NCBI RefSeq assembly: GCF_001468285.1
Contig: NZ_LNSB01000011.1
Coordinates: 42,250-106,249 of the forward strand
Source: Sphingopyxis sp. HIX
GTDB lineage: Bacteria; Pseudomonadota; Alphaproteobacteria; Sphingomonadales; Sphingomonadaceae
Direction: 5' to 3'
Length of the DNA stretch: 64,000 bases
Each line of letters begins with the position of its first letter. Position 1 is the stretch's first letter. The notes under the pieces were generated by a model that saw nothing but the letters and a program-made list of their open reading frames with translations, did not search any database and was not told the origin of the DNA. Shown piece after piece: positions 44,668-54,548 of the stretch. The translations under genes and the position numbers were made by a program.

Positions 44668-46059
44668 TCAGGCGGGCTTGGGCGCCAGCGGCGTCTCGTC
44701 CCGTGGTTCGTCGGGTCCTTCGGTGCCGAGCGCCCCAAGTTCCCCCGTCTCGCGGGCCTTGCGGCCGTAGACCAGCTCGAACAACGGTCCAGCCATAACG
44801 GTGGTGACGATCGCCATCAGCACCATGATCGCGAACAGCGTCGGGCCGATGATGCCCTTTTGCAGCCCGATGTTGATGATGATCAGCTCCATCAGGCCGC
44901 GTGCGTTCATCAGCGCGCCGATGCCGAGCGCGGTGCGATTATCCTCGCCCGCGAGCCGCGCCGCGAGCCAGCAGGCGCCGAACTTCGCCGCGATCGAGAC
45001 GAGCAGGATGCCGACCGCGACCGCGAGGATCGACAGGCTGTTGACTGTGGTGAGCTGGGTGTTGAGCCCCGAGTAAGTGAAGAACATCGGCAGCAGGAAG
45101 ACCACGGTCATCGGCTCGATCTTCTTCTTGATCTCCTCGGTGAGCAGCCCGCGCGGCATGCAGGCGCCGAGCAGGAAGCCGCCGAACACCGCGTGGATGC
45201 CGACCGCGTCCATGAAGAAGGCCGACATCGCATAGAGCATCAGCACCACCGCTAGCAGTGGATGCGTCAGCTCGCCCTTCGCCTCGACCGCGCGGCCGAG
45301 CGGAATGAGCAGCTTGCGGCCGATGAAATACATGAAGAGCGCGAAGCTGAGCCCACCGACGATCGCAAGCAAGGCGATGCCCGGGCCGCCGCCGAAGGTC
45401 GCGAGCACGATCGCGAGCACGCACCACGACACCGCGTCGTCGAACGCGCCCGCGGTCAGCGTCAGCGTGCCGAGCGAGGTGTTGGCAAGCCCGCGCTCGT
45501 TGATGATGCGCGCCAGCATGGGGAAGGCGGTGAGCGCGATGCACGCGCCCATGAACAGCGTCGCGCTGCCCTGCCCGAGTCCCTCGGCGAACAGCCCGGG
45601 GATATCGAGCAGGAAGGGCGTGATCAGCGCCGCGAACAGGAAGGGCGCGGCGATGCCCGCCGCCGACACGCCGACCGCGCTCTTCGCCTTCGACTGGAAA
45701 TGGTCGAGGCGCAGCGTCGTGCCGACGAGGAACATGTACAGCCCGACGCCGAATTGCGCGCCGACGTACAGGACGTTGCGCGTTTCCTTCGGAAAAAGCG
45801 CCGCCTGGAACTCGGGAAAGAGCAGCCCGAACAGCGAGGGTCCGAGCACGACGCCGGCGATCATCTCACCCACCACCTGCGGCTGGCCGAGGAATTTCTT
45901 CGCCATCCAGCCGACGACGCGGCAGACGAGCAGGATCACCGCGATCTGCAGGAAGAAATGGATGCTGTAGTCGGTGGGGCTATAGCTTTTCGCCGCCTCC
46001 ACCGCTGGGCCGTGCGCGCCCATGACGTCGCCGATCGCGCGCGCCAGCTCACCGAACAT
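44668..46059 (-). CDS. CPA2-type cation:proton antiporter
   Basis: A 463-residue integral membrane protein with about twelve to thirteen helices. Family marks are GEMIAGVVLGPSLFG early, TAGAFDDAVSWCVLA in the centre (the paired acidic residues of the ion site) and ALMNARGLMELIIINIG late. It exchanges Na+ or K+ for protons. The ATG at 46059 (MFGELARAIG) gives the standard length. A short C-terminal cytoplasmic tail follows. Confidence 0.93.
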   Translation of the reverse strand: MFGELARAIGDVMGAHGPAVEAAKSYSPTDYSIHFFLQIAVILLVCRVVGWMAKKFLGQPQVVGEMIAGVVLGPSLFGLLFPEFQAALFPKETRNVLYVGAQFGVGLYMFLVGTTLRLDHFQSKAKSAVGVSAAGIAAPFLFAALITPFLLDIPGLFAEGLGQGSATLFMGACIALTAFPMLARIINERGLANTSLGTLTLTAGAFDDAVSWCVLAIVLATFGGGPGIALLAIVGGLSFALFMYFIGRKLLIPLGRAVEAKGELTHPLLAVVLMLYAMSAFFMDAVGIHAVFGGFLLGACMPRGLLTEEIKKKIEPMTVVFLLPMFFTYSGLNTQLTTVNSLSILAVAVGILLVSIAAKFGACWLAARLAGEDNRTALGIGALMNARGLMELIIINIGLQKGIIGPTLFAIMVLMAIVTTVMAGPLFELVYGRKARETGELGALGTEGPDEPRDETPLAPKPA

Positions 46060-46241
46060 ATTTGATACCAATTTACGTCTCCCACCCGGCGGACCGACGG
46101 CTCTTCCGGCCTCGGTATCCGCCCCTTCCGATGGCCAGGAGCCATGAAAGTGCCCACCGCGCAATCCAAAGACCAAAATTGGGCGCGCCCGCCTTGTCGA
46201 TTTCGGGCGCGACACGCTATTTTGTTGCGAGGCCGCCACAG

Positions 46242-46259
46242 TGTAGTAATATACCTACA
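46242..46259. promoter_or_regulatory. Candidate operator of the Phd/PIN pair
   Basis: TGTAG (46242-46246) and CTACA (46255-46259) form an inverted pair around TAATATAC, 48 bases before the antitoxin start. TAATAT may double as a -10 box. Toxin-antitoxin operons usually repress themselves at such sites. Confidence 0.4.
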
Positions 46260-46306
46260 TGTGAACGCTAACATGATTGCACAATTTTGCATCGATCGGG
46301 GCCGGA

Positions 46307-46552
46307 ATGAAGAAGGTCAGTAGCCGCGAATTCAACCAGGACGTCAGCCGCGCGAAGCGATTCGCGATGATCGAGCCCGTCTATGTCACCGACCGTGGGC
46401 GGCCCACGCATGTGCTGATCAGCATCGACGCGTGGCGCCAGCTCAGCGGCGAGCGCGAGAATATGGTGCAGTTGCTGGCCGCGGCGCCGGGCGAGGCGGC
46501 GCTCGATCGCTCGCTGCTCGGCAAGGCGCTCGGCGGGCGGGGGCGCGGCTGA
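46307..46552 (+). CDS. Phd/YefM-family antitoxin
   Basis: An 81-residue protein with the Phd pattern: KKVSSREFNQDVSRAKRFA, then VYVTDRGRPTHVLISIDAW. The N-terminal half binds operator DNA and the C-terminal half should wrap the toxin. Its TGA overlaps the ATG of the PIN gene as TGATG, the standard antitoxin-first layout. An upstream in-frame ATG at 46277 is less likely since it adds residues outside the family core. Confidence 0.9.
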   Translation: MKKVSSREFNQDVSRAKRFAMIEPVYVTDRGRPTHVLISIDAWRQLSGERENMVQLLAAAPGEAALDRSLLGKALGGRGRG

Positions 46553-47037
46553 TGTATCTGCTCGACGCCGAAGTGCTGCTCGACCTGCGCCATACGCCCG
46601 ACGGCGCGCCGCTTGCGGCCTGGGCGCAGCGTGTGTCGCGCCAGGCCATGTTCGTGTCGGCGCTGTCGCTGGTCGAGCTGGAAAATGCAGCGGCGCTCGC
46701 GCAGAAGCAGGGCAAGGCGGCGGACGCCGCCTGGCGTGCCTGGATCGACGAGCGGCTGCTGCCGGCCTTCGAGGGCCGGATCGTCGCGGTCGATCAGGCG
46801 GTGGCGCGGCGGCGCGCCACGCTAGCGATCGAGCAAGACCGCGATGCGCTGCTCGCCGCCACCGCGCTCGAGCACGGGCTGACGCTCGTCACCTACCATC
46901 CCACGACGTTCCGGACCGCGCGCCTCAAGCTGCTCGACCCCAGCCGCGCCGCGCCCGAGGCCGCCGACGACGGCGACTGGCGCGAAGCGACGCGCGGCCG
47001 CGCACCGTGGCTGAAGAACTTGTTTATCCGGGGGTGA
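46552..47037 (+). CDS. PIN-domain toxin (VapC-type)
   Basis: A 161-residue PIN protein. The acidic residues are D5 in MYLLDAEVLLD, E42 in SLVELEN and D98 in QDRDALLAATA. The fourth position, often an aspartate in a TRNxxDF motif, reads VTYHPTTF, so it is replaced. PIN toxins are Mg-dependent RNases that cut tRNA or rRNA. The C-terminal tail of about 35 residues is longer than usual. The gene abuts the convergent P450 gene with no gap. Confidence 0.88.
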   Translation: MYLLDAEVLLDLRHTPDGAPLAAWAQRVSRQAMFVSALSLVELENAAALAQKQGKAADAAWRAWIDERLLPAFEGRIVAVDQAVARRRATLAIEQDRDALLAATALEHGLTLVTYHPTTFRTARLKLLDPSRAAPEAADDGDWREATRGRAPWLKNLFIRG

Positions 47038-48432
47038 TCAGCCGACCGGCTCGAACGTCACCATCAGCCCGTCCTTGGGGCGCGGGATCGGCCACATATA
47101 CCAGTCGGGATCATAGCCCTCGGCGACCTTGATCCGGTGCGTCGTGATCACATGGTGGAAGAAGATCTTGGCCTGCATGTACGCGAAGTGCAGCCCCAGG
47201 CACATATGCGCGCCGCCGCCGAAGGGCACCCAGGCATATTTGTGCCGCCCCTTCGCCCCCTCGGGCGAGAAGCGCATCGGGTCGAATTTCTCGGGCTCGG
47301 GCCAATATTCGGGCATCATATGCGTATAGCCGGGGTTCACCCCGACGCTGGTGCCCGCGGGGATGGTGTAGCCGCCGAACTCGAAATCGCGCAGCGCGCG
47401 GCGCGGGATGCTCGGCACCGGGGGGATCATCCGCAACGCTTCCTTGAACGCCCATTCGGTGAGTTCGAGATCGTTGAGGCTGTTGTGCCCCACGCCCTCG
47501 CCCGCTGGCGCGACGGACAGCATCTCTTCGCGGAGCTTGTCCTGCCACTCGGGGTTCTTGGCGAGCAGCCAGACGAGCGAGCTGATCGAACTGGTGATCG
47601 TGTCATGCGCGGCCATCATCAGGAAGTTCATATGGTCGACGATCGCCTCGACGCTCAGATATTCGCCATTGTCGTCGCGTGCCTGGCATATCTGCGTGAA
47701 CATATCCTCGCCGGTCGATGCCCGGCGCTCGGGGACCATCCTGCCGAAATAGTCGACCAGATATTTGCGCCCCGCGACCCCGCGGCCCATCGCGGTAAAG
47801 GGCAAGGGCCGCCGCACGATGCCGATCGACGCCTGCACCATGTCGACGAAGCTCTTGTTGATCTTCTCCGCCTCCGGCCCCCACGGGATGCCGAGAAAGC
47901 TCGTCGCGGCAAGGTCGAGCGTCAGCTGCTTGATCGCCGGATAGAATTTGAAGCTCCGTCCGCTCCACGCCGCGACGCGCTCCTTGATCCCGGCGTTGAG
48001 GCTGTCGGCGTAGAGCCGCATCGGTTCGGGCTTGAAGGCGACCGACAAGGTCTTGCGGTCGGCGCGGTGCTTTTCGAAGTCCATCAGCATCAGCCCGCGC
48101 GGGAAGAGCAGGTTGAGCACCGGGCCCCAGCCCTGTTCGGACGAGAAATTCTTCTCGCGGTCGAACATCGCGAGCTCGTTCGCCTCGGGCCCCAGGATCG
48201 CGACGCTGCGCCCGCCGAAGCTCTTGGTACGGTAGACCTTGCCATATTTGCCGACCATGCGCCGCGTGAAGCCCATCGGATCCTTGAGCTGGTCGAGCGT
48301 CGTGCCGAGCAGCGGCATGCCGTCCTCGCCCGGGATATGGTCGAGCACGCGTTCGTCGTTGCGCGGCAGCCAGTGCGCGGTGTCGGCGCCGAAACGCGCT
48401 TCGGACCACTGGACTTTGGCGGGGGCGTTCAT
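47038..48432 (-). CDS. Cytochrome P450
   Basis: A 464-residue soluble bacterial P450. The I-helix motif is AAHDTITSS, the ExxR is in FKEALRM and the haem loop is FGGGAHMCLG with the cysteine ligand. No membrane anchor is seen. No ferredoxin or reductase gene is adjacent, so electrons must come from elsewhere. The ATG at 48432 (MNAPAKVQW) is chosen. Substrate unknown; fatty acids, sterols or terpenes are typical. Confidence 0.95.
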   Translation of the reverse strand: MNAPAKVQWSEARFGADTAHWLPRNDERVLDHIPGEDGMPLLGTTLDQLKDPMGFTRRMVGKYGKVYRTKSFGGRSVAILGPEANELAMFDREKNFSSEQGWGPVLNLLFPRGLMLMDFEKHRADRKTLSVAFKPEPMRLYADSLNAGIKERVAAWSGRSFKFYPAIKQLTLDLAATSFLGIPWGPEAEKINKSFVDMVQASIGIVRRPLPFTAMGRGVAGRKYLVDYFGRMVPERRASTGEDMFTQICQARDDNGEYLSVEAIVDHMNFLMMAAHDTITSSISSLVWLLAKNPEWQDKLREEMLSVAPAGEGVGHNSLNDLELTEWAFKEALRMIPPVPSIPRRALRDFEFGGYTIPAGTSVGVNPGYTHMMPEYWPEPEKFDPMRFSPEGAKGRHKYAWVPFGGGAHMCLGLHFAYMQAKIFFHHVITTHRIKVAEGYDPDWYMWPIPRPKDGLMVTFEPVG

Positions 48433-48608
48433 GCGGAGATCCTCGTCGACGGGGGAGAGCCGAAGCAGGCGTAACGCACTACTGACATCGTTGCAAGTAA
48501 CGTCTCGTCGACGCCGCGACTCCATTCACCGCAAATTCAACTCGACTCGCGCAGATTCGCATCCATGATGCCGGCCCGTTCGTTCGGGCCGTAACCAAGG
48601 ATAAAGTC

Positions 48609-49655
48609 ATGGCAAATTTCCTTCGCCGCCCACTCGGTATCGCGCTCGGCGCGCTGGCGACCGCCAGCCTCGGCGGCTGCTACTATGGCGACGTCAACGG
48701 CTATGGGTCGAGCTACGCCGGCAACGATTGCGTGTCGCGCTATGGCGACAGCTATTACGACTATGACCCCTATGCCTATGACGACGGCTATGGTTACGAC
48801 TGCTACGACGGCAGCGACTATGGCGCGGGCTTCGTCAACATCGGCTTCGGCGGCGGCTGGTACGACAATTATTATTATCCCGGCTACGGGCTGTGGCTCT
48901 TCGACAGCTACAACAACCGCTATCCGCTACGCGGCCAGTATCTGAACTATTGGGGCGGGCGGCGCGCCTGGTGGCGGCACCATGGCGGGCGCGGCGACGG
49001 CCACTGGAACGGCGGCAACCGCCCCGGTCGCGGCGACGACAACTGGAATGGCGGCCGCCCGGGCCGCGGCGACGGGCAGTGGAACGGCCGTCCGGGCCGC
49101 GGCGACGGCCCGCGCGGCGACCGCGACCGCGATGGCGACCGGGACGGCCCGCGCGGCACCCGCCCGCCGCGTCCGGGCGCAGGCGGCCCGCCGACCGGCA
49201 CCACGCCGATCGATCCCAGCCGCGGCGACGGCCGTCCTGGCTGGACGCGCCCCGGCGGCAACAATGGCGATGGCCGTCCCGGCGGCTGGACACGTCCCGG
49301 CGGCAATGATCGCGACGGCCCGCGCGGCACGCGGCCGCCGCGCCCCGGCGCGGACAGCGGCAGCGCACCCGGCGCGCCGGTGACCACGCCCGTCCGCCCC
49401 GGAAGGCCCGATCGCGGGCCCGGCGCTGGACGCGTCCCGCGCCAGGAATGGCAGGGCAATCGCGGTGGTGGCAGTTCGGTAGGCGGCACTCCCCGCCCCG
49501 AGCGGCCGCAGGCGGCACCCCCGACGCGCGGTGCGCCGCCGGCGACGCGCAGCGCTCCGCCATCGCCGCCCGCCGCAAGCGCGCCGCGTCCGGCATCGGC
49601 GCCAGCCACGCGCAGCGGCGCCGCCGAACGGCCGAGCCGCGTCCGCGAGAATTGA
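48609..49655 (+). CDS. Low-complexity Tyr/Asp- and Gly/Arg/Pro-rich lipoprotein
   Basis: A 348-residue protein with a lipoprotein-like signal (LATASLGGCYYGD). Residues about 25-110 are full of Tyr, Asp and Gly (YYDYDPYAYDDGYGYD). After a WWRHHGGRGDG stretch come many short GRGDG and RPGG units (about residues 125-260), then a Pro/Ala/Arg tail. No catalytic domain is visible. It is probably a disordered cell-surface protein. It is followed by a perfect terminator hairpin. The signal could be a plain Sec signal if the lipobox is not used. Confidence 0.75.
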   Translation: MANFLRRPLGIALGALATASLGGCYYGDVNGYGSSYAGNDCVSRYGDSYYDYDPYAYDDGYGYDCYDGSDYGAGFVNIGFGGGWYDNYYYPGYGLWLFDSYNNRYPLRGQYLNYWGGRRAWWRHHGGRGDGHWNGGNRPGRGDDNWNGGRPGRGDGQWNGRPGRGDGPRGDRDRDGDRDGPRGTRPPRPGAGGPPTGTTPIDPSRGDGRPGWTRPGGNNGDGRPGGWTRPGGNDRDGPRGTRPPRPGADSGSAPGAPVTTPVRPGRPDRGPGAGRVPRQEWQGNRGGGSSVGGTPRPERPQAAPPTRGAPPATRSAPPSPPAASAPRPASAPATRSGAAERPSRVREN

Positions 49656-49668
49656 GCCGCCGCGCCGG

Positions 49669-49694
49669 GGCCTGACCGGAGGCCCGGTCAGGCC
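49669..49694. terminator. Hairpin overlapping the dctA stop codon
   Basis: GGCCTGACCGG (49669-49679) and CCGGTCAGGCC (49684-49694) pair perfectly around AGGC. The right arm includes the last codons of dctA on the other strand, so a terminator for the low-complexity gene also lies in the end of dctA. Confidence 0.7.
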
Positions 49695-51031
49695 TTGGTG
49701 CTGCGCTCGTCGGTGACCATATCCTCGGCGAGGTCGAGCCCGCGCGTCCCGTGATGCGACGTGTGTGCGGGGGCGTGTGGCATCTCCATCTCGGCCGGCT
49801 CGGGCACCTGCAGCATGCCTTCCCATTTGGTGATGACCGACGTCGCCACCGCATTGCCGACGACGTTGGTCGCGGTGCGCCCCATATCGAGGAACTGGTC
49901 GATCGCGAGGATGATCGCGACACCCTCGACCGGCAGCCCGAATTGCGCGAGCGTGCCGGTGATCACGACCAGGCTCGCGCGCGGCACCGCGGCGATGCCC
50001 TTCGAACTGACCATCAAGGTCAGCAGGATCAGCACCTGCGTCGTGATCGACAGGTCGAGACCATAAGCCTGCGCGATGAAGATCGTCGCGAAGCTCATAT
50101 ACATCATCGAACCGTCTAGGTTGAAGCTGTAGCCGAGCGGCAGCATGAAGCCCGAGATACGGCGCGGAATGCCGAAGCGGTCGAGCTGTTCGAACATCTT
50201 GGGCAGCGCCGCCTCCGACGAGGCGGTCGAGAAGGCGATCAGCAAAGGCTCGCGGATATAGCGGATCAGTTGCCAGATGCGCTGGCGGAGGAATATCCAG
50301 CCTGCGGTGAGCAGGATGACCCACAGCAGCACGAGCGAGGCGTAGAATTCGACGAGCAGTTCGAGATAGGTGCCGAGGATCGCGAGCCCGCTCTTGGCGA
50401 CGACATTGGCGATCGCGCCGAACACCGCGAAGGGCGCGAAGCGCATCACATAGCCGGTGATCTGCAGCATCATTTCGGCGAGCGCATCGGCGCCGCGCAC
50501 CAGCACCGCGCCCCGCTCGCCGATCGCCGACAAGGCGACGCCCGCGAAGATCGAAAAGACCAGGATCTGCAGGATGTTGTTGGTCGCGAGCGCCTCGAGC
50601 GCATTCTTGGGGAAGATCGACAGGGTAAATTCCCACGCGTCGAGCTTCTTGACCTCGCCCACCATCTTCGCCGCTTCGGCGGCATCGGGGATCGGCGCGC
50701 CGACCCCGGGCTGGAAGAGGTTCACCATCAACAGGCCGAGCGCGATAGAGATGAAGCTCGCCGCGATGAACCAGCTGATCGCGCGGACGCCGATGCGGCC
50801 GAGGGCGCTGCTGTCGCCCATATGCGCGATCCCGACGACGATCGTCGACAGCACCAGCGGCGCGACGAGCAGCTTGATCAGGTTGAGGAAGATGTCCGAG
50901 AGCAGCTTGAACGACTTGGACAGATATTCGAACCAGACATGGTCCGACGGCAGGCCCACATGCACGGCGTAACCGACGATGACGCCGAGTATCATGCCGG
51001 CCAGAATATACCAGGTAAGCTTACGGTCCAT
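49688..51031 (-). CDS. dctA: Dicarboxylate/amino acid:cation symporter DctA
   Basis: A 447-residue DAACS transporter. It shows FSTASSEAALPKMFEQLDRFG and the long signature FMLPLGYSFNLDGSMMYMS (in parts), with the hairpin loop serines and NLDGS as in GltPh. It takes up C4-dicarboxylates or glutamate with Na+ or H+. It is separated by 112 bases from the SLC13 gene. The symbol is by family resemblance; the substrate could be glutamate. Confidence 0.93.
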   Translation of the reverse strand: MDRKLTWYILAGMILGVIVGYAVHVGLPSDHVWFEYLSKSFKLLSDIFLNLIKLLVAPLVLSTIVVGIAHMGDSSALGRIGVRAISWFIAASFISIALGLLMVNLFQPGVGAPIPDAAEAAKMVGEVKKLDAWEFTLSIFPKNALEALATNNILQILVFSIFAGVALSAIGERGAVLVRGADALAEMMLQITGYVMRFAPFAVFGAIANVVAKSGLAILGTYLELLVEFYASLVLLWVILLTAGWIFLRQRIWQLIRYIREPLLIAFSTASSEAALPKMFEQLDRFGIPRRISGFMLPLGYSFNLDGSMMYMSFATIFIAQAYGLDLSITTQVLILLTLMVSSKGIAAVPRASLVVITGTLAQFGLPVEGVAIILAIDQFLDMGRTATNVVGNAVATSVITKWEGMLQVPEPAEMEMPHAPAHTSHHGTRGLDLAEDMVTDERSTKA

Positions 51032-51143
51032 GCGGCCGTCCCCCTCAAAAATCTTCGTGTATCCGGGCGCGGTCGCGGCCCGACATTATGGCCCCCTTTG
51101 AGCGGGCGCGGCGCGCAGCGTCAAGGGCGGCGCGCTCAACCGA

Positions 51144-52928
51144 TCAGGTCATGAAGGCGGTGATCGCGAGACAGGTGGAAACCCCGGTGATGATGTTGAG
51201 CGGCACCCCGATCTTGACGAAATCGACGAAGCGATAATCGCCCGCGGCATAGACGATGGTGTTGGTCTGATAGCCGATCGGGGTCGCGAAACAGGCCGAG
51301 GCGCCGATCATCAGCGCGATCACCAGCGGCCGCGGATCGACCCCAAGCTCGGCGGCGATCGCGAGCGTCACCGGGGTCATCAGCGCCGCGACCGCATTGT
51401 TGCTGAGCAGTTCGGATAGGAGCAGCGCGAAAAAATAGATGCCGAAGACAAGTACCCACATCGGCTGCCCCGCGAGCGAGGGTTCAACCCAGCCGACCAT
51501 CATCGCCACCGCGCCGCTCTGTTCCAGCGCGAGCCCGACCGCGAGCATCGCGAAGATCAGGATCAGCACGTCGCCATCGATCGTGCCCCACGCCTCCTCG
51601 CTGTCGATGCAGCGGGTGACGAGGATGACGCCGATCGCGATGATCGCCGCGACGCCGATCGACATCACATCGAACGCGGCGAGCGAGACCACGGAAAGCA
51701 TGCACAGCACCGCGATCCACGCCTTGCGGCGGCGGAAGGCACGCACTTTTGCGAGGTCGGCGCCGATCAGGTGCGGATTGTCGCGCAGCGCCTCGACCTC
51801 GCGTGGGCCGCCCGCGACGAGCAGGCGGTCGGCGGGGCGGATGCGCACGCTCGCGAGGTCGGGGCCGGGCTCGTGCGCGGGGCGGTCGAGCCCGACGATG
51901 CGCGCGCGTATCTTCTGCAGGAAGGGAATGTCGATCAGGCGCTGGCCGATCGCGGGGTGGTTCGACGCGATCATCGTCTCGACGACCAAGTCGCTTTCGT
52001 CGGGCTCGCCGCTGCCGATGCCGAGGCGGAAGCGGCCCTGCTCGCGCCAGGTCATCAGCGTCGCGCCGTCGACGCGCACGACGATCCGGTCGCCCGCTGC
52101 GAGGATCCAGTTTTCGAGCTCGGCGCCGTGCACCACGACGCTCGCGCGGCGGATGCCGACGATGCGCCCGGTGCGCGGCAAATCCTTGAACGCCTCCATC
52201 GTCATGCCGACGAGATCGTCCTCGTCGCCGACCACGAGTTCGGTCAGGTAGAGATGCGAATCATGCGTGCCCGCGGGGCCCATGACGGGCTTGTCCGACG
52301 GCAGCAGCCACCACATCAGCGCGAGCCCGATCATGCCCGACGCCGCGGTGACGAGGCCGATCGGGGTGATCTCGAAGATGCCGAAGCGCTCCAGCCCCGC
52401 CTCGCGCACGATGCCGTCGACGACGAGGTTGGTCGAGGTGCCGATCAGCGTCAGCGTGCCGCCGAGCACCGCGGCGATCGACAGCGGCATCAGCAATTTC
52501 TTCGCGCTGACCCCCGTGACCTCGGCGAGCTTCATCATGATCGGCAGCAGCACGACGACGACGGGCGTGTTGTTGAGGAAGGCCGAAGCGGCGACCGCGC
52601 CGAGCAGCACCTCGACGATCGCAAGGCGCGGGTGCTTTTCGGCGCGCGCCATGATCAGGTCGGCGACGCGCTGGATCACCCCGGTGCGGATCAGCGCGCC
52701 CGACAATATGAACATCGCGCCGATGACGATCGGCGCCGAGTTCGAGAAGACCGAATAGAGTCCCTTGTCGTCGAGGATGCCGAGCGCGAGATAGGTGCAG
52801 GCGCCGAGGATCGCGATCACCGTCGCGGGCAACCGCTCCATCAGGAAGCCGACGAACATCAGCCCCAGGATCGCGAGCGAAATGACCGCCTGATGGGCGT
52901 CGATGAAAGCCCGGACGGTCTCGATCAC
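51144..52928 (-). CDS. SLC13-family permease with RCK_C domains
   Basis: A 594-residue membrane protein from a GTG at 52928. The first half-barrel has AFLNNTPVVVVLLPIM and GTLTLIGTSTNLVVDG; the second has LLSNNAVAALMTPV and CFATPIGYQTNTIVYA. Between them are two TrkA_C (RCK_C) domains at about residues 210-380 (DLVGMTMEAFKDLPRTGRIV, RLIDIPFLQKIRARIVGLDR, in parts). Such proteins carry sulfate, citrate or other anions, possibly regulated by a small ligand. It lies seven bases after aroC. Confidence 0.93.
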   Translation of the reverse strand: MIETVRAFIDAHQAVISLAILGLMFVGFLMERLPATVIAILGACTYLALGILDDKGLYSVFSNSAPIVIGAMFILSGALIRTGVIQRVADLIMARAEKHPRLAIVEVLLGAVAASAFLNNTPVVVVLLPIMMKLAEVTGVSAKKLLMPLSIAAVLGGTLTLIGTSTNLVVDGIVREAGLERFGIFEITPIGLVTAASGMIGLALMWWLLPSDKPVMGPAGTHDSHLYLTELVVGDEDDLVGMTMEAFKDLPRTGRIVGIRRASVVVHGAELENWILAAGDRIVVRVDGATLMTWREQGRFRLGIGSGEPDESDLVVETMIASNHPAIGQRLIDIPFLQKIRARIVGLDRPAHEPGPDLASVRIRPADRLLVAGGPREVEALRDNPHLIGADLAKVRAFRRRKAWIAVLCMLSVVSLAAFDVMSIGVAAIIAIGVILVTRCIDSEEAWGTIDGDVLILIFAMLAVGLALEQSGAVAMMVGWVEPSLAGQPMWVLVFGIYFFALLLSELLSNNAVAALMTPVTLAIAAELGVDPRPLVIALMIGASACFATPIGYQTNTIVYAAGDYRFVDFVKIGVPLNIITGVSTCLAITAFMT

Positions 52929-52935
52929 ACCGGCA

Positions 52936-54012
52936 TCAGCCGTTTTGCGCCCGGTGCAGCAATTTATGGTCGGCGAGGACGAGCGCCATCATCGCCTCGA
53001 CCACCGGCGCGCCGCGGATGCCGACGCAGGGGTCGTGGCGGCCCTTGGTGACGATGTCGGCCGCCTCGCCCGCCTTGTTGATCGTTGGCACCGGGGTCAG
53101 GATCGAGCTGGTCGGCTTGAACGCGACGCGCACGACGACCGGCTGGCCGGTCGAGATGCCGCCCGCGATACCGCCGGCGTTGTTCGACAGGAAGTCGGGA
53201 CGGTTGCTGCCGTCGCTCGCGGGGCGCATCGGATCGGCATTCTCTTCGCCGCGGAGGCGGGCCGCATGGAAACCCGCGCCGATCTCGACGCCTTTCACCG
53301 CGTTGATCCCCATCATCGCGGCGGCGAGGTCGCTGTCGAGCTTGGCATAGATCGGCGCGCCCCAGCCGGCGGGGACGCCGCTCGCGGCGCATTCGATCAC
53401 CGCGCCCAGCGACGATCCGGCCTTGCGCGCAGCGTCCATCATCCCTTCCCAGCGCTGCGCCGCGGCGGGATCGGGACAGAAGAAGGGATTGCGATCAATC
53501 TCTTCGAGGTCGAAGTTCGCGGGGTCGATCGCATCGCCGCCGATCTCGGCGACCCAGGCGTGGATCTGGACCTCGGGAATGATCAGCCGCGCGACCCCGC
53601 CCGCGGCGACGCGCGCCGCGGTCTCGCGCGCGCTCGACCGCCCGCCGCCGCGATAGTCGCGGATGCCATATTTGGCGTCATAGGCATAATCGGCATGGCC
53701 GGGGCGATAGGCCTGCGCGATCTCGCCATAATCCTTCGAGCGCTGGTCGACATTGTCGATCATCAGGCTGATCGGCGTGCCCGTGGTCTTGCCCTCGAAC
53801 ACCCCCGACAGGATGCGCACCTGGTCGGGTTCCTGCCGCTGCGTCGTGTGGCGCGACTGGCCGGGGCGGCGCTTGTCGAGCCAGGGCTGGATATCGCCCT
53901 CGCCGAGCGACAGCCGCGGCGGGCAGCCGTCGACCACCGCGCCGAGCGCGGGCCCATGGCTCTCCCCCCAGGTCGTGAAGCGAAAGACGCGTCCGAAGCT
54001 GTTGAAACTCAT
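52936..54012 (-). CDS. aroC: Chorismate synthase
   Basis: A 358-residue enzyme that makes chorismate from EPSP with reduced FMN, the last common step of aromatic synthesis. Signatures are [34 protein letters not shown] (in part), [17 protein letters not shown] and [16 protein letters not shown] [15 protein letters not shown]. The ATG at 54012 ([12 protein letters not shown]) is standard. Five bases follow the GNAT gene stop. Confidence 0.98.
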   Translation of the reverse strand: MSFNSFGRVFRFTTWGESHGPALGAVVDGCPPRLSLGEGDIQPWLDKRRPGQSRHTTQRQEPDQVRILSGVFEGKTTGTPISLMIDNVDQRSKDYGEIAQAYRPGHADYAYDAKYGIRDYRGGGRSSARETAARVAAGGVARLIIPEVQIHAWVAEIGGDAIDPANFDLEEIDRNPFFCPDPAAAQRWEGMMDAARKAGSSLGAVIECAASGVPAGWGAPIYAKLDSDLAAAMMGINAVKGVEIGAGFHAARLRGEENADPMRPASDGSNRPDFLSNNAGGIAGGISTGQPVVVRVAFKPTSSILTPVPTINKAGEAADIVTKGRHDPCVGIRGAPVVEAMMALVLADHKLLHRAQNG

Positions 54013-54017
54013 CGATC

Positions 54018-54548
54018 CTACCCCAATCGGCCGAATGCGCGCGCATAGTCGGCGCGGCCGCCTTGCGGCCAAGCGGCGTTCGAGTCCAGCATCATCGCCA
54101 TGAAATGCGGCCCGGCGAAGGGCGAAGCGAAGCGCGCGGCGAGGTCGGGCGAATAGCCGAAACGCGGGTAATAGCTTTCGTGGCCGAGGACGAAGCTCAT
54201 CGCGACGCCCTGGTCGCGCAGGGCATTAAGCCCGGCGCGGATCAGCGCGTCGCCGACGCCTTGCCCTTGCCGGTCGGGGACGACCGAGACCGGCGCGAGA
54301 CCGGCGGCGGCGATCGCACGGCCATCAGCCTCGACATCCATCTGACTGAACAGCACATGCCCGACGGCCACACCGTCCGCTTCGGCGACCAGCGACACCA
54401 TGACGTCACCATCGGCCTCGATCATGCGGAGAAGCTCCGCCTCGCCCTGATGGCCGAATTCGGTCGACGCGAACGCCGCGCGGATCACCTGGTCGATCGC
54501 CTCGCCATCCTCCGCGCGTGCGGGACGGATGACGATGCCGTCACGCAA
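54018..54548 (-). CDS. GNAT-family N-acetyltransferase
   Basis: A 176-residue acetyltransferase of the YhbS type: [15 protein letters not shown], then [15 protein letters not shown] and the acetyl-CoA loop [13 protein letters not shown], then [16 protein letters not shown]. The start is a TTG at 54548 within the last codons of fabI, so translation is coupled. Substrate unknown. It sits between fabI and aroC in one operon. Confidence 0.9.
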   Translation of the reverse strand: MRDGIVIRPARAEDGEAIDQVIRAAFASTEFGHQGEAELLRMIEADGDVMVSLVAEADGVAVGHVLFSQMDVEADGRAIAAAGLAPVSVVPDRQGQGVGDALIRAGLNALRDQGVAMSFVLGHESYYPRFGYSPDLAARFASPFAGPHFMAMMLDSNAAWPQGGRADYARAFGRLG

